A program made the translations under genes and the position numbers. The notes beneath the pieces were generated by a model. The model was not told where the DNA came from. It made no database searches and saw only the letters and a program-made list of their open reading frames with translations. Shown here in pieces: positions 17,909 through 26,072 of a DNA stretch of 64,000 nt. Source of the stretch: Archangium sp. (lineage in GTDB: Bacteria; Myxococcota; Myxococcia; Myxococcales; Myxococcaceae); NCBI GenBank assembly GCA_030695565.1, contig JAUYRZ010000039.1, positions 19,870 to 83,869 on the forward strand, given 5' to 3'. Positions within the stretch are counted from its first letter, which is position 1; each line of letters starts with the position of its first letter.

Positions 17909-18420
17909 TGCTGCTCGCCCTCGCGCTCTCGTTGTTGGTCACTCAGGCGCCCCCCGCGGTGCCGAAGCCCAAGCCGGGCAACTCCAGGCTCGCGCCCGGG
18001 CCCACGGCGTACGACACCGCGAAGCTGTTCTTCCTGGCGGGCGATCTCGCCAACGCGCAGGAGTGGGCGCGCCGCGGCCTCAAGCGTGAGCCGAAGACGT
18101 GTGGTCCGCTCAACGCGCAACTGGCCGAGTACAACTTCCTGGTCGGTCACATCGACGAGTTCACGCCTGATCAGGCGAAGGCCTTTCTCGAGCTCGACCG
18201 GAAGATCTCACCCACCGTTCGCGGCAAGACCACGGAGAAAGCCTTCACCCGCTTCGTGAGCAAGCCGCTGTCGCTCGCAAAGGAACAGGCGAAGGGTGAC
18301 GTGCCCCGAGCGCTCCAGCTGATCGAGCAGGTGCTGGTCGTCGACCCGAAAAATCCGGACGCGGCGGCTCTGAAGACCCAGCTCATCACGCCAGGCAATC
18401 GGACCGACGCCGGGCCGTAG
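17908..18420 (+). CDS. Secreted protein with a TPR-like pattern
   Basis: A 170-residue protein of unknown function. The N-terminus (LLALALSLLVTQAPPAVP) looks like a signal peptide. Residues about 35-60 (AKLFFLAGDLANAQEWARRGL) and 120-150 (PRALQLIEQVLVVDPKNPDA) have the helical spacing of TPR repeats. The start overlaps the stop of the sugar transferase, so it is likely co-expressed and may help in polysaccharide assembly. No catalytic motif is visible. Confidence 0.65.
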   Translation: MLLALALSLLVTQAPPAVPKPKPGNSRLAPGPTAYDTAKLFFLAGDLANAQEWARRGLKREPKTCGPLNAQLAEYNFLVGHIDEFTPDQAKAFLELDRKISPTVRGKTTEKAFTRFVSKPLSLAKEQAKGDVPRALQLIEQVLVVDPKNPDAAALKTQLITPGNRTDAGP

Positions 18421-18427
18421 GCGCGTC

Positions 18428-19114
18428 ATGCGCGCACTGCCTCTCCTGGGCCTCCTTGCCGTCAGCTCCACCCCTTCTCTGGCGGCCACGGTCACCGAGA
18501 ACCGGAAGATCTCGGACTTTCAGGTGATCGAGGCCTCGGGTGGGGTGATCCTCGAGGTGAAGAGGGGCCCGACCTCGCTGACCATCGAGGGGGATGCCGA
18601 GGCGGTGAAGCTCTACGGCACCGAGGTGGTGGGCAACGTGCTGAAGCTCAAGAGCAAGACGAAGTCGTGGAACCAGAGCCGAGGGGAGATCCTCGTCAAG
18701 GTGACCACCCCCAGCCTTTCCCGGCTGGAGGCCAGTGGTGGCGTGCGCGCCTCGCTCACCGACGTGGCCGCGCCGAAGTTCTCGGCTGAGCTCTCGGGCG
18801 GGGTGCAGCTCGAGGCGCCGCAGCTGGCGGTCGACACGCTGGAGCTCGAGGCGTCGGGTGGGGTGACGATGAACCTGTCGGGCAAGGCGCGCGACGCGAA
18901 GCTGAACCTGTCGGGCGGCGTCGAGCTCAAGGGCAAGGGCCTGGAGATCGCCAAGGTGAAGGTCGACGCGAGCGGGGGCTGCAACGCCGACCTGACGGTG
19001 AAGGAGTCGGTGATCGGTGACATCTCCGGCGGCGTCGGGCTCACCGTGCGCGGCAACCCGCCGAAGTCGCAGGTGCACACGGGCGGTGGTGCTGACGTGC
19101 ACTACGTCGACTGA
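18428..19114 (+). CDS. Secreted head-GIN domain (DUF2807) protein
   Basis: A 228-residue protein with a signal peptide (LLGLLAVSSTPSLA) and a repetitive beta structure in which SGG recurs about every 15-20 residues (EASGGVILEV, EASGGVRASL, LSGGVQLEA, LEASGGVTMNL, LSGGVELKG, DASGGC, ISGGVGLTV). This matches the putative auto-transporter adhesin head-GIN domain, predicted to form a right-handed beta-helix-like fold. The function of this family is not established; surface or periplasmic adhesion has been suggested. The start is seven bases after the previous stop. Confidence 0.8.
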   Translation: MRALPLLGLLAVSSTPSLAATVTENRKISDFQVIEASGGVILEVKRGPTSLTIEGDAEAVKLYGTEVVGNVLKLKSKTKSWNQSRGEILVKVTTPSLSRLEASGGVRASLTDVAAPKFSAELSGGVQLEAPQLAVDTLELEASGGVTMNLSGKARDAKLNLSGGVELKGKGLEIAKVKVDASGGCNADLTVKESVIGDISGGVGLTVRGNPPKSQVHTGGGADVHYVD

Positions 19115-19142
19115 ACTCCAAGATCTGCACGAACTCCACGAT

Positions 19143-19188
19143 CTCCCTCTCCCCGAGGGCCTGAGGGGGAGAGGGTTGGGGAGAGGGC
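19143..19188. repeat. Dispersed palindromic intergenic repeat, copy 3
   Basis: CCCTCTCCCCGAGGGCCTGA with a following GGGGGAGAGGG and TTGGGGAGAGGG. It lies in the 151-base gap between convergent genes, after the head-GIN gene, and would fold into a GC-rich hairpin. The bases from 19189 to 19313 show nothing else recognisable. Confidence 0.65.
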
Positions 19189-19313
19189 AGACGCACAGTC
19201 AGTCGCCAGCCATCAAGAAGCCCGCATCACAAGATCTGGCCGGAGGGCGAGCGCGGCGCTCACCTGCGCGGCCGCCTTCCTCGAAGCCCGCACCGAAAAC
19301 AAAAAAGAAGCAG

Positions 19314-20162
19314 TCACCGAGCGCAGGTCTTTGCGCATTGAACCCACTCGAGGCCACAGCGGGCCGAGCAGTCCATGCACTGCTGGAAGGAGGGCGCCGG
19401 ACAGCGCTCGTCACAGAGGCGACGTGTGCCCTCACAGGCGTCGAGGCAGCTGAGGTCGACTCCGGCATCTCCGCGGCCGCTGCACTCTGAGGCGAACAGG
19501 TCTGCTCCAGCGTCGGCGCATCGAGAACCCAGCCCTGAGGCGCAGGCGAGCAGCGCACCCGCGTCAGCCGCGTCGCACGCCGCGGGGCAATATCGCAGAG
19601 CATCGAAGCCGGCCGGGATCCCTGCGTCCTTAAGGCACGCGCTCGGGCGCGGTTCGCCGGCCAGGCCAGACCCGCACTCACGGAGCGCCAGACAACCCTC
19701 CCGCGAGCAACGCGAATCGCGTGCGCCTGCGCCTTTCCGGCAGGTCAGGCAGCTCTCGCCACCGCACACCAGCGCCGTCGGCGACAGATCGCAACTACCG
19801 TCGCCTGCTCGGCAACAACCAGCGCAGTTCGACGCGTTGCAGACGCTGCCGAACGAGTAGCCGCAGTCGTATGCGACCGCGCTGCACAACACGGTTTCGG
19901 GCCCCAGCAGCTGGCAACCCGGCCCTTGCGCGATGGGTGCAAACCCGCACCAGCGCGACGCGCACACCGACTCGCACTCTGCCCGGGTCAGTTCGGTACC
20001 CAGGGCCAAAGACGTCTTCACGGCCACCTCTGCGCCGCAGAGAGCGCGTTCGCACTCACCAGAGGCGGGTTCGGCAGCGATACGGGCCGACTCGATGCGG
20101 GGGCAAGCGGCGCACAGCGCGAGCATCACCACGGTCATCACGCCTCTCCAGAACTCGCCCAT
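19314..20162 (-). CDS. Secreted Cys-rich protein
   Basis: A 282-residue protein with about 36 cysteines. The N-terminus (FWRGVMTVVMLALCAACPR) is a signal peptide; the CAAC end could be a weak lipobox, though Leu is missing at -3. Cysteines are spread through the whole mature part in short-spaced clusters such as CNASNCAGCC, CLTC and CMDCSARC, suggesting many disulphides in an extracellular or cell-surface protein. ATG 20162 was preferred over TTG 20180. No enzyme motif is visible. Cys-rich secreted proteins of unknown role are common in myxobacteria. It is followed upstream by the Ser/Thr kinase gene, same strand, 39 bases away. Confidence 0.65.
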   Translation of the reverse strand: MGEFWRGVMTVVMLALCAACPRIESARIAAEPASGECERALCGAEVAVKTSLALGTELTRAECESVCASRWCGFAPIAQGPGCQLLGPETVLCSAVAYDCGYSFGSVCNASNCAGCCRAGDGSCDLSPTALVCGGESCLTCRKGAGARDSRCSREGCLALRECGSGLAGEPRPSACLKDAGIPAGFDALRYCPAACDAADAGALLACASGLGSRCADAGADLFASECSGRGDAGVDLSCLDACEGTRRLCDERCPAPSFQQCMDCSARCGLEWVQCAKTCAR

Positions 20163-20201
20163 GCCGATAAGACACCCCAAAAGCGCTTCTGGGGACAGAC
20201 C

Positions 20202-21428
20202 TCAGCCGCGGGCTGGCGCGAGGATCAGCACCAGCATCGCGAGCAGGACCAACCCCGCAAGACCGGTGATCGCGCCCAGCACGTAGACCCAGGAAGGGGT
20301 CTCGACTTGCCGCGGCGACACCGGCTCGAGGTTCAGCTCGGTGAGCTCCGAGGACACGGGCGGGCGGCCGGGGGCGGTGATCTCGACTGAAGGCTCGACC
20401 TGCGTGTCTGAATCACCCCGTCCGGTGATCAACCGCAGATCGGCCACCGTGGCCTGCGCGCCCGACGAGAGCATGCTGCGCGTCACCGCGATCTTGTCTT
20501 CGAAGAGCCGGCCCATCAGCTCGGCCATCTGTTGATCGTCGAAGGCCTCAGGCAGCGCGCGATCGACGGCGCGCGCGTACTCCCTTGCGGTCTGCCAGCG
20601 ATCTTCGGGCCGGCACGCGAGCCCCTTCATGACGGCGGCGGTGAGCTCAGGCGGCAACCACGGCGCGAGCTGCGCCAGGTCGGGAACGTCACTCGACGCC
20701 ACGCGGGTCATCGTCTCGATCTCAGACGGCGCGTCGAAGAGCCGGCACCCTGCGAGCAGCTCGTAGAAGAGGATCGACGCGGCGAAGAGATCGGTGCGCC
20801 CATCGACGGCCTTCGCGGTCACCTGCTCCGGCGCCATGTACTGCAGCGTGCCTTTGACGAACCCGGCCTGGGTCTGGTGCAGGCGGCCCCGCGCCCGGGC
20901 GATGCCGAAGTCGACGATCTTGATGCCCCCCGCGTAGGTGACCATCACGTTGCGCGGGTTGATGTCGCGGTGCACCACCTCCATCGACTTGCCGGTCGCG
21001 GGGTCGACGAAGCTGTGCGCCGAGTGGAGCGCGATCAACACGTCGTGGGCCAGCCGGCAGGTGAACTCCTCGGGCAGGGGAATCGCCCGGGCGCGCGCAC
21101 GCTTGATGATCTGCTCGAGGTTCTGACCTGCGATGAACTCCATGGCCAGCACCGGCTCGTGGGTCTGGGGATCTTCCGCCAGCTCGTACACCTGGGCGAT
21201 CGCCGCGTGAGACAGCGCCGCAGTGATGCGCGCCTCGTCGAGGAACATGCGGGTGAAGCTCTCGTCTTGCGCGATCGACGGCAGCACGCGCTTGAGGGCC
21301 ACGAACTTGCGGAAGCCGCCCTGGCCCGCGAGCGATGCGAGGTACAGCTCTGCCATGCCCCCTGAAGAGAGGCGGCCGTGGATCTCGTATTTGCCCAACC
21401 TCGAACCGCGCTCGAGTTCTTCAGTCAT
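20202..21428 (-). CDS. Ser/Thr protein kinase with C-terminal membrane anchor
   Basis: A 408-residue Hanks-type kinase. The Gly-rich loop (GRLSSGGMAELYLA), the ATP-binding Lys in VALKRVL, the catalytic loop HRDINPRN, DFG in IVDFGIARA, the GTLQYMAPEQ segment and the DLFAASILFYELL region are all present, so it should be active. After the kinase domain (to about residue 285) a polar linker leads to one membrane helix at about 384-403 and a very short tail, so the kinase is cytoplasmic and tethered by its C-terminus. ATG 21428 is used; a GTG lies one codon earlier. Substrates are unknown. A Crp/Fnr-like regulator gene lies just upstream. Confidence 0.93.
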   Translation of the reverse strand: MTEELERGSRLGKYEIHGRLSSGGMAELYLASLAGQGGFRKFVALKRVLPSIAQDESFTRMFLDEARITAALSHAAIAQVYELAEDPQTHEPVLAMEFIAGQNLEQIIKRARARAIPLPEEFTCRLAHDVLIALHSAHSFVDPATGKSMEVVHRDINPRNVMVTYAGGIKIVDFGIARARGRLHQTQAGFVKGTLQYMAPEQVTAKAVDGRTDLFAASILFYELLAGCRLFDAPSEIETMTRVASSDVPDLAQLAPWLPPELTAAVMKGLACRPEDRWQTAREYARAVDRALPEAFDDQQMAELMGRLFEDKIAVTRSMLSSGAQATVADLRLITGRGDSDTQVEPSVEITAPGRPPVSSELTELNLEPVSPRQVETPSWVYVLGAITGLAGLVLLAMLVLILAPARG

Positions 21429-21500
21429 CACGGCTGACCCCCGATGACGTGGGCGTAGTCGCCGGGTGCCGCAGCGCCAATAGAACCAGGTTCAGAAAAG

Positions 21501-22106
21501 TCAGCGGCGCCTTCGCTCCAGCACGCGGCGCCTGCGCAGGCGGCTCAGGTACACCGGCGTGATGCCCAGAAAGCTGGCCACTTCCTTCAAGGGCAACAGG
21601 CTCGCTGCAGTGGAGAAGCGCCGCTCGAACCAGGCCAGGCGTTCGGCCGCATCAGACGCCAGCAGCTGGCGCTCCCGCTCGGACTTCATCAGCAGCAGCC
21701 GCTCCATGATGGTGCAGTGAAAGCGGCCCCACGGCGGCGTGGTCGCGATGAGCTTGAGGTAGCCGCCCCAATCGACATTCATGATGCGCCCGGCCGAGAG
21801 CGCGACGATGTCTTGAGATGCGCGTGGGTGGTGCGCGAGCAGATCGGCGATGGGCCCCACGAAGTCGCCTTCGGTGGAGAACGACACGGTGATGGGCCCT
21901 TTGCTGGTGGGCACCTGCTCCGCGAACACGCCCTCGAGCACCAGGCCCGACGAGACGACCGGTTCGCCGCACGAGACCATCTTCTGGCCGCGGGCAAACG
22001 ACACCACCTCGCCCACCGCGAGCACCTGCTCGACGTGCGCATCCGTCAAATCACCGAGCCGGCGCAGCAGCCGGCCCACGTGTTCACTCACCTCGCGCGA
22101 TGCCAT
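21501..22106 (-). CDS. Crp/Fnr-like transcriptional regulator
   Basis: A 201-residue protein. Residues about 20-120 resemble the cyclic nucleotide-binding beta-roll (VVSFARGQKMVSCGEPV, GLVLEGVFAEQV, GPITVSFSTEGDFVGP), and residues about 165-195 the Crp-type helix-turn-helix (LPLKEVASFLGITPVYLSRLRRRR). Conserved cAMP-contact residues of Crp are not evident and there is no Cys cluster as in Fnr, so the effector is unknown. ATG 22106 starts just before the domain; the frame is open upstream to 22172 with an unlikely hydrophobic extension. It is on the same strand as the kinase gene, 72 bases apart. Confidence 0.75.
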   Translation of the reverse strand: MASREVSEHVGRLLRRLGDLTDAHVEQVLAVGEVVSFARGQKMVSCGEPVVSSGLVLEGVFAEQVPTSKGPITVSFSTEGDFVGPIADLLAHHPRASQDIVALSAGRIMNVDWGGYLKLIATTPPWGRFHCTIMERLLLMKSERERQLLASDAAERLAWFERRFSTAASLLPLKEVASFLGITPVYLSRLRRRRVLERRRR

Positions 22107-22256
22107 GGCAGCCCCCGCAAACAGAAAAAGCGGCTTCAGTTTCCCGAAGCCGCCCCCCCTCCCAGAGATCAATCGACAGGGCCGCTCTTCGCGTCCGCCC
22201 CGTCAGGGCTCATGGAGCCCATGGTCTCAATATGTCCCCGCCGTTGATTTCTGCCC

Positions 22257-22280
22257 ACTGGAGACCCGGGGGCCTCCAGC
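22257..22280 (-). terminator. Hairpin downstream of nrdJ
   Basis: CTGGAG and CTCCAG, with GC-rich sequence between, form a stem directly after the nrdJ stop. There is no T-run, so this is a possible terminator only. Confidence 0.3.
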
Positions 22281-22291
22281 GGAGGCGCCAC

Positions 22292-25066
22292 TCAGCTGCA
22301 GCCGGTGGTCGCGCCGCAGTTGTGGCACTTGTAGCAAGCGCCATTGCGCACGGTGATGGTGCCGCACACCGGGCAGGGCGGCGCATCGGCCTGGTTCAAG
22401 AACGCCGACTGCACGCCGGAGCTCGCCGCGGGCGCCGAGATCGGAGGCGAGACGCGGGGCGAGGCCGAAGCGACCTTCTTGGCTTCGACTTCCATCATCG
22501 ACTCGGTCGCACCCTCTGCCGGCAGGAACTTCAGCGCCAGCCAGCGGAAGATGTAGTCGGTCAACGACTTGGCGATGGGCAGGTCGGGGTTGTTGGTGAA
22601 GCCCGACGGCTCGAAGCGGGTGTGGGCGAACTTGTCAGCCAACACCTTGAGCGGCACGCCGTACTGCAGCGACAACGAGACCGCCGTGGCGAACGCGTCC
22701 ATCAGGCCGGAGACCGTGCTGCCCTCTTTGGCCATGGTGATGAACAGCTCACCGGGCGACCCATCTTCGTACATGCCGACCGTGAGGTAGCCCTCGTGGC
22801 CCGCGATGGAGAACTTGTGGGTCAACGCGCGGCGCTCGTCGGCCAGGCGCTTGCGGGCGATGCGCTCCACCACCACCTGCGGCGCCGCGACGGCCACTTC
22901 GGCCTTCTTGTCGAGGCTGGTGTTGAGCGGCTGGCTGCGCTTGCAACCGTCGCGGTAGACCGCCACGGCCTTGAGGCCGGCGCGCCACGACTCCATGTAG
23001 GCCATCTCGATGTCTTCCACGGTGCACTCGTGGGGGAGGTTGACGGTCTTGGAGATCGCACCCGAGAGGAAGGGCTGAGCGGCGCCCATCATCTTGATGT
23101 GGCCCATGTACTGAATCGAGCGCTGGCCCCTGGCCGGCTTGAAGGCGCAGTCGAACACGTCGAGGTGTTCGTCTTTCAGGCCCGGCGCACCCTCGATGGT
23201 GTCGTTCTTGTCGAGGTAGCTGATGATCGCCTCGATCTCGGTGCTGCGGTAGCCGAGCTTCTGGAGCGCGAACGGAACGGTCTGGTTCACGATCTTCAGC
23301 ATGCCGCCGCCGACCAGCTTCTTGTACTTGATGAGCGCGATGTCGGGCTCGATGCCCGTGGTGTCGCAATCCATCATGAAGCCGATGGTGCCCGTGGGGG
23401 CGAGCACGGTGACCTGTGCATTGCGGTACCCGAACTGCTCACCGAGCTGCAGCGCCTCGTCCCAGACGGCCTTCTGCGCTTCGAAGAGCTTGGGCTCACC
23501 GGTGACCGGCAGCTGGTAGGCCGCCTTGCGGTGCTTGCGGATGACGCCCAGCATGGGCTCCTGGTTGACGCCGTAACCGGCGAAGGTGCCCAGGTGTTCG
23601 GCCATGCGCGCCGACATCGCGTACGCCCGGCCGCCCATCAACGAGGTGACGGCGCCCGCGTAGCAGCGGCCGGCGTCGGAGTCGTAGGCCAGACCAGAGG
23701 CCATCAGCAGCGCGCCCAGGTTCGCGTACCCCAGCCCGAGGGGGCGGAAGTCGAACGAGTTCTTGGTGATGCGATCGGTGGGGTAGCGGCTGAAGCCGAC
23801 CACGATCTCCTGGCCCAGCAGGGTGATGTCGACCGCGTGCTTGAAGGCTTCCGTGTCGAAGTCGCCGTCGATGGTGCGGAAGTGCATCAGGTTCAGCGAG
23901 GCCAGGTTGCAGGCCGTGTCGTCGAGGAACATGTACTCGGAGCACGGGTTGCTGGCGTTGATGCGCGCGGTGTTCGCCGAGGTGTGCCAGGCGTTGACCG
24001 TGGTGTCGAACTGCAGACCCGGGTCACCACACTGCCAGGCGGCCTGGGAGATCTCGCGGAAGATGTCGCGCGCCTTGAAGGTGTCGACCATGCCGCCGCC
24101 GACGACCGCCTTGGTCGAGTACGAACGATCTTCCTGCACCGACTTCATGAACTCGTCGGTGACGCGCACCGAGTTGTTGGAGTTCTGGAAGAAGACCGAC
24201 GAGTAGGCCTCGCCGTTGAACGACGGATCGTACCCAGCGTCGATCAGCACGTGGGCCTTCTTCTCTTCGCCCACCTTGCACTTGATGAACTCGAGGATGT
24301 CGGGGTGCTCGGCGTTGAGGATCACCATCTTGGCCGCGCGGCGCGTCTTGCCGCCCGACTTGATGACGCCTGCGAACGCGTCGAAGCCCTTCATGAAGCT
24401 CACCGGGCCCGAAGCCGTGCCGCCGCCCTTGAGCACTTCCCGCGACGAGCGGATGGGGGAGAGGTTGGAGCCCGTGCCCGAGCCGTACTTGAAGAGCATG
24501 CCTTCGGTCTTCGCCAGGCCGAGGATCGAATCCATCGAGTCTTCGACGGAGTTGATGAAGCAGGCCGAGCACTGGGGGTGCTCTTCGACGCCCACGTTGA
24601 ACCAGACGGGCGAGTTGAAGGCGACCTTCTGGCGCAGCAGCAGGTGGGTCAGCTCGGCGTGGAACGCGTTCTTCGCCTCGGTGGAGGAGAAGTAGCCGCC
24701 CTGCTCACCCCAGCGGGTGATGGTGTTGACCACGCGGCCGACCAGCTGGCGCACCGAGCTCTCGCGCTCAGGGGTGCCGGGCTGCCCGCGGAAGTACTTC
24801 GAGGCCACCACGTTCGTGGCGAGCATCGACCACGACTTGGGCACTTCGATGTTCTTCTGCTCGAAGACGACCTTGCCGTCTTCGCCGGTGATCGACGCGG
24901 AGCGGAGCTCCCAGGCGATTTCATCCGCCGGATCGACTCCCGGTGTCGTGAAGTAGCGGGGCACGTCGAGCCCCTGTGCCTTACCGTTCCGCGGCACCGC
25001 CCGCGCATCGACCGGAATCACGCCCGCCACCACGTTCTTAGGAGCCAGCTCCTTCTCCATCGTCAT
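22292..25066 (-). CDS. nrdJ: Vitamin B12-dependent (class II) ribonucleoside-diphosphate reductase
   Basis: Makes deoxyribonucleotides using adenosylcobalamin to generate the thiyl radical, with or without oxygen. The 924-residue length fits the long NrdJ type. Key parts are SPVWFNVG and CSACFINSVEDSMD near the N-terminus of the barrel (first active-site Cys), KYGSGTGSNLSPIR, NPCSEYMFLDDTACNLASLN with the radical Cys and Glu, and TGTIGFMMDCDTTGIEPD. The C-terminus carries a zinc-ribbon-like tail (CPVCG, CYKCHNCG) that includes the redox Cys pair. ATG 25066 follows GAGAGGGGA; ATG 25060 is an alternative. Upstream are a sigma-70-like promoter and a NrdR box, so it is likely repressed by NrdR (60767-61258). 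Confidence 0.96.
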   Translation of the reverse strand: MTMEKELAPKNVVAGVIPVDARAVPRNGKAQGLDVPRYFTTPGVDPADEIAWELRSASITGEDGKVVFEQKNIEVPKSWSMLATNVVASKYFRGQPGTPERESSVRQLVGRVVNTITRWGEQGGYFSSTEAKNAFHAELTHLLLRQKVAFNSPVWFNVGVEEHPQCSACFINSVEDSMDSILGLAKTEGMLFKYGSGTGSNLSPIRSSREVLKGGGTASGPVSFMKGFDAFAGVIKSGGKTRRAAKMVILNAEHPDILEFIKCKVGEEKKAHVLIDAGYDPSFNGEAYSSVFFQNSNNSVRVTDEFMKSVQEDRSYSTKAVVGGGMVDTFKARDIFREISQAAWQCGDPGLQFDTTVNAWHTSANTARINASNPCSEYMFLDDTACNLASLNLMHFRTIDGDFDTEAFKHAVDITLLGQEIVVGFSRYPTDRITKNSFDFRPLGLGYANLGALLMASGLAYDSDAGRCYAGAVTSLMGGRAYAMSARMAEHLGTFAGYGVNQEPMLGVIRKHRKAAYQLPVTGEPKLFEAQKAVWDEALQLGEQFGYRNAQVTVLAPTGTIGFMMDCDTTGIEPDIALIKYKKLVGGGMLKIVNQTVPFALQKLGYRSTEIEAIISYLDKNDTIEGAPGLKDEHLDVFDCAFKPARGQRSIQYMGHIKMMGAAQPFLSGAISKTVNLPHECTVEDIEMAYMESWRAGLKAVAVYRDGCKRSQPLNTSLDKKAEVAVAAPQVVVERIARKRLADERRALTHKFSIAGHEGYLTVGMYEDGSPGELFITMAKEGSTVSGLMDAFATAVSLSLQYGVPLKVLADKFAHTRFEPSGFTNNPDLPIAKSLTDYIFRWLALKFLPAEGATESMMEVEAKKVASASPRVSPPISAPAASSGVQSAFLNQADAPPCPVCGTITVRNGACYKCHNCGATTGCS

Positions 25067-25106
25067 TCCCCTCTCGTAACAACTGCGTGTGACATCGTTG
25101 ACTGAT

Positions 25107-25143
25107 TGACTGCCGGTCTTGACTGCCGGTGTGACTGCCTGTC
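25107..25143. repeat. Three imperfect tandem repeats in the nrdJ leader
   Basis: TGACTGCCGGTCT, TGACTGCCGGTG and TGACTGCCTGTC follow one another with a period of 12-13 bases, about 40-80 bases before the nrdJ start. The role is unknown. Confidence 0.6.
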
Positions 25144-25283
25144 TGTGCGATAGGCAAAAAGGCGGCGTCCCCTCGGGAAAGGCTCCCCTGGGGCGCGAAA
25201 GTCGCGAAAGGTAGGATGTTTCGTGAACCGGAGCCCCTCCAGCCCCGTTCCCTCACCGCTTTTCGGCGGCTCGGGGGGCCGAC

Positions 25284-25312
25284 TTATGCCCGTCTGTTCG
25301 GTCACCTGTCAA
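25284..25312 (-). promoter_or_regulatory. Sigma-70-like promoter of nrdJ
   Basis: On the minus strand TTGACA (25312-25307) and GCATAA (25289-25284) are 17 bases apart, a near-consensus -35 with a fair -10. The start of transcription would be near 25277, leaving a leader of about 210 bases. Confidence 0.55.
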
Positions 25313-25320
25313 GCATCGCC

Positions 25321-25336
25321 GCACAAGATGTAGTGT
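25321..25336. promoter_or_regulatory. NrdR box upstream of nrdJ
   Basis: GCACAAGATGTAGTGT agrees at 13 of 16 positions with the NrdR box consensus (ACACWATATATWGTGT) and lies just upstream of the nrdJ -35 element. NrdR boxes usually occur in pairs; I could not find a good second copy nearby. Confidence 0.55.
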
Positions 25337-25372
25337 CAAATTTTCTTCCGATACCCAACACTTAGGGGTGCC

Positions 25373-25396
25373 ACCGACCTGTAGCACGGGGTCGGT
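25373..25396. terminator. Stem-loop in the nrdJ/ferredoxin gap
   Basis: ACCGACC (25373-25379) pairs with GGTCGGT (25390-25396) around a ten-base loop and is followed by TTTCG on the plus strand. It may insulate the two divergent genes. Confidence 0.35.
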
Positions 25397-25706
25397 TTCG
25401 CGCCCGAGGCGGTAAATCGAGGGCGGCCGCTCTCCAAGCCGAGAGGTAGGTGCTTTCAGGCATGAGCCGGGCTCATGTGACCAGTCGTGGCCCTACATTA
25501 CTTTTCATCGCGAGCCCCTCGAACGGGTGATGTTGTTTGCTGAAAGTACGTGTTCTCAGTGATCAGCTTTCCCTCGGAGCCTCTCAGCGCGGGCGGGGCA
25601 GATCGGTCACGATCGCGTTTTGCGCGGGCGCGTACCGTCAGGCAACTCCTCCTCAGCGGGGCTGGCAAAACCGCCATGGCGGAACGAGCGTGCTATTTCT
25701 CGCGCA
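25397..25706. other. Non-coding gap before the 2Fe-2S protein
   Basis: No credible gene. The only structure noted is a 17-bp palindrome at 25461-25477. No clear promoter could be read. Confidence 0.5.
25461..25477. promoter_or_regulatory. 17-bp palindrome, operator-like
   Basis: CATGAGCC-G-GGCTCATG is a perfect inverted repeat with a one-base centre, in the control region between divergent nrdJ and the 2Fe-2S protein gene. It has the shape of a binding site for a dimeric regulator. Confidence 0.4.
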
Positions 25707-26045
25707 ATGCCGCCTCCGTACACGCGCCACCTCTTCATCTGCACCAACCGCCGCCCCGACGGGAGCCCCAAGGGCTGCTGCGCGAGCAAAGGCAGCGAAG
25801 AGCTGAAGCTCTTGTTCAAGAAGGAGCTCGACGCGCAGGGCGTGAAGGCGGTGCGGGCCAACGCCGCCGGCTGTCTCGATGCCTGTGAGGTGGGCCCGGC
25901 GGTGGCGGTTTACCCGGACAACGTCTGGTACGAGCGCGTGACGCCCGCCGACGTGAAGGAGATCGTCACCGAGCACATCGTGGGTGGCCGCCCGGTGGAG
26001 CGCCTGGTGATGAAGCTCCCCATCGCCAGAGCCAAAAAAGACTGA
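25707..26045 (+). CDS. Thioredoxin-like 2Fe-2S ferredoxin
   Basis: A 112-residue protein of the thioredoxin-like (2Fe-2S) ferredoxin family. The N-terminal HLFICTNRRPDGSPKGCC gives the first cluster ligands (C12 and C24 or C25), and AAGCLDACEVGP gives C56 and C60, with VAVYPDNVWYERV and the final helix typical of these stand-alone NuoE-like proteins. It is a small cytoplasmic electron carrier with unknown partners. ATG 25707 begins at the family N-terminus; the upstream open frame is not protein-like. Confidence 0.85.
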   Translation: MPPPYTRHLFICTNRRPDGSPKGCCASKGSEELKLLFKKELDAQGVKAVRANAAGCLDACEVGPAVAVYPDNVWYERVTPADVKEIVTEHIVGGRPVERLVMKLPIARAKKD

Positions 26046-26072
26046 CCGTCGTCTCTGCAGGGTGAGGGGCCG

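Noticed and set aside
22100..25105. Open frame of about 1000 codons on the plus strand opposite nrdJ
   Set aside because: It mirrors nrdJ codons in GC-rich DNA, has His/Arg/Gly-rich low-complexity composition and no recognisable domain. The minus-strand nrdJ is unmistakable.
25067..25277. Cobalamin riboswitch in the nrdJ leader
   Set aside because: The leader is long and structured, but the conserved B12-box core (GCCACTG-like) was not found on the minus strand.
25063..25305. 80-codon minus-strand frame upstream of nrdJ
   Set aside because: It crosses the promoter and leader of nrdJ, has no ribosome-binding site and no protein-like pattern.
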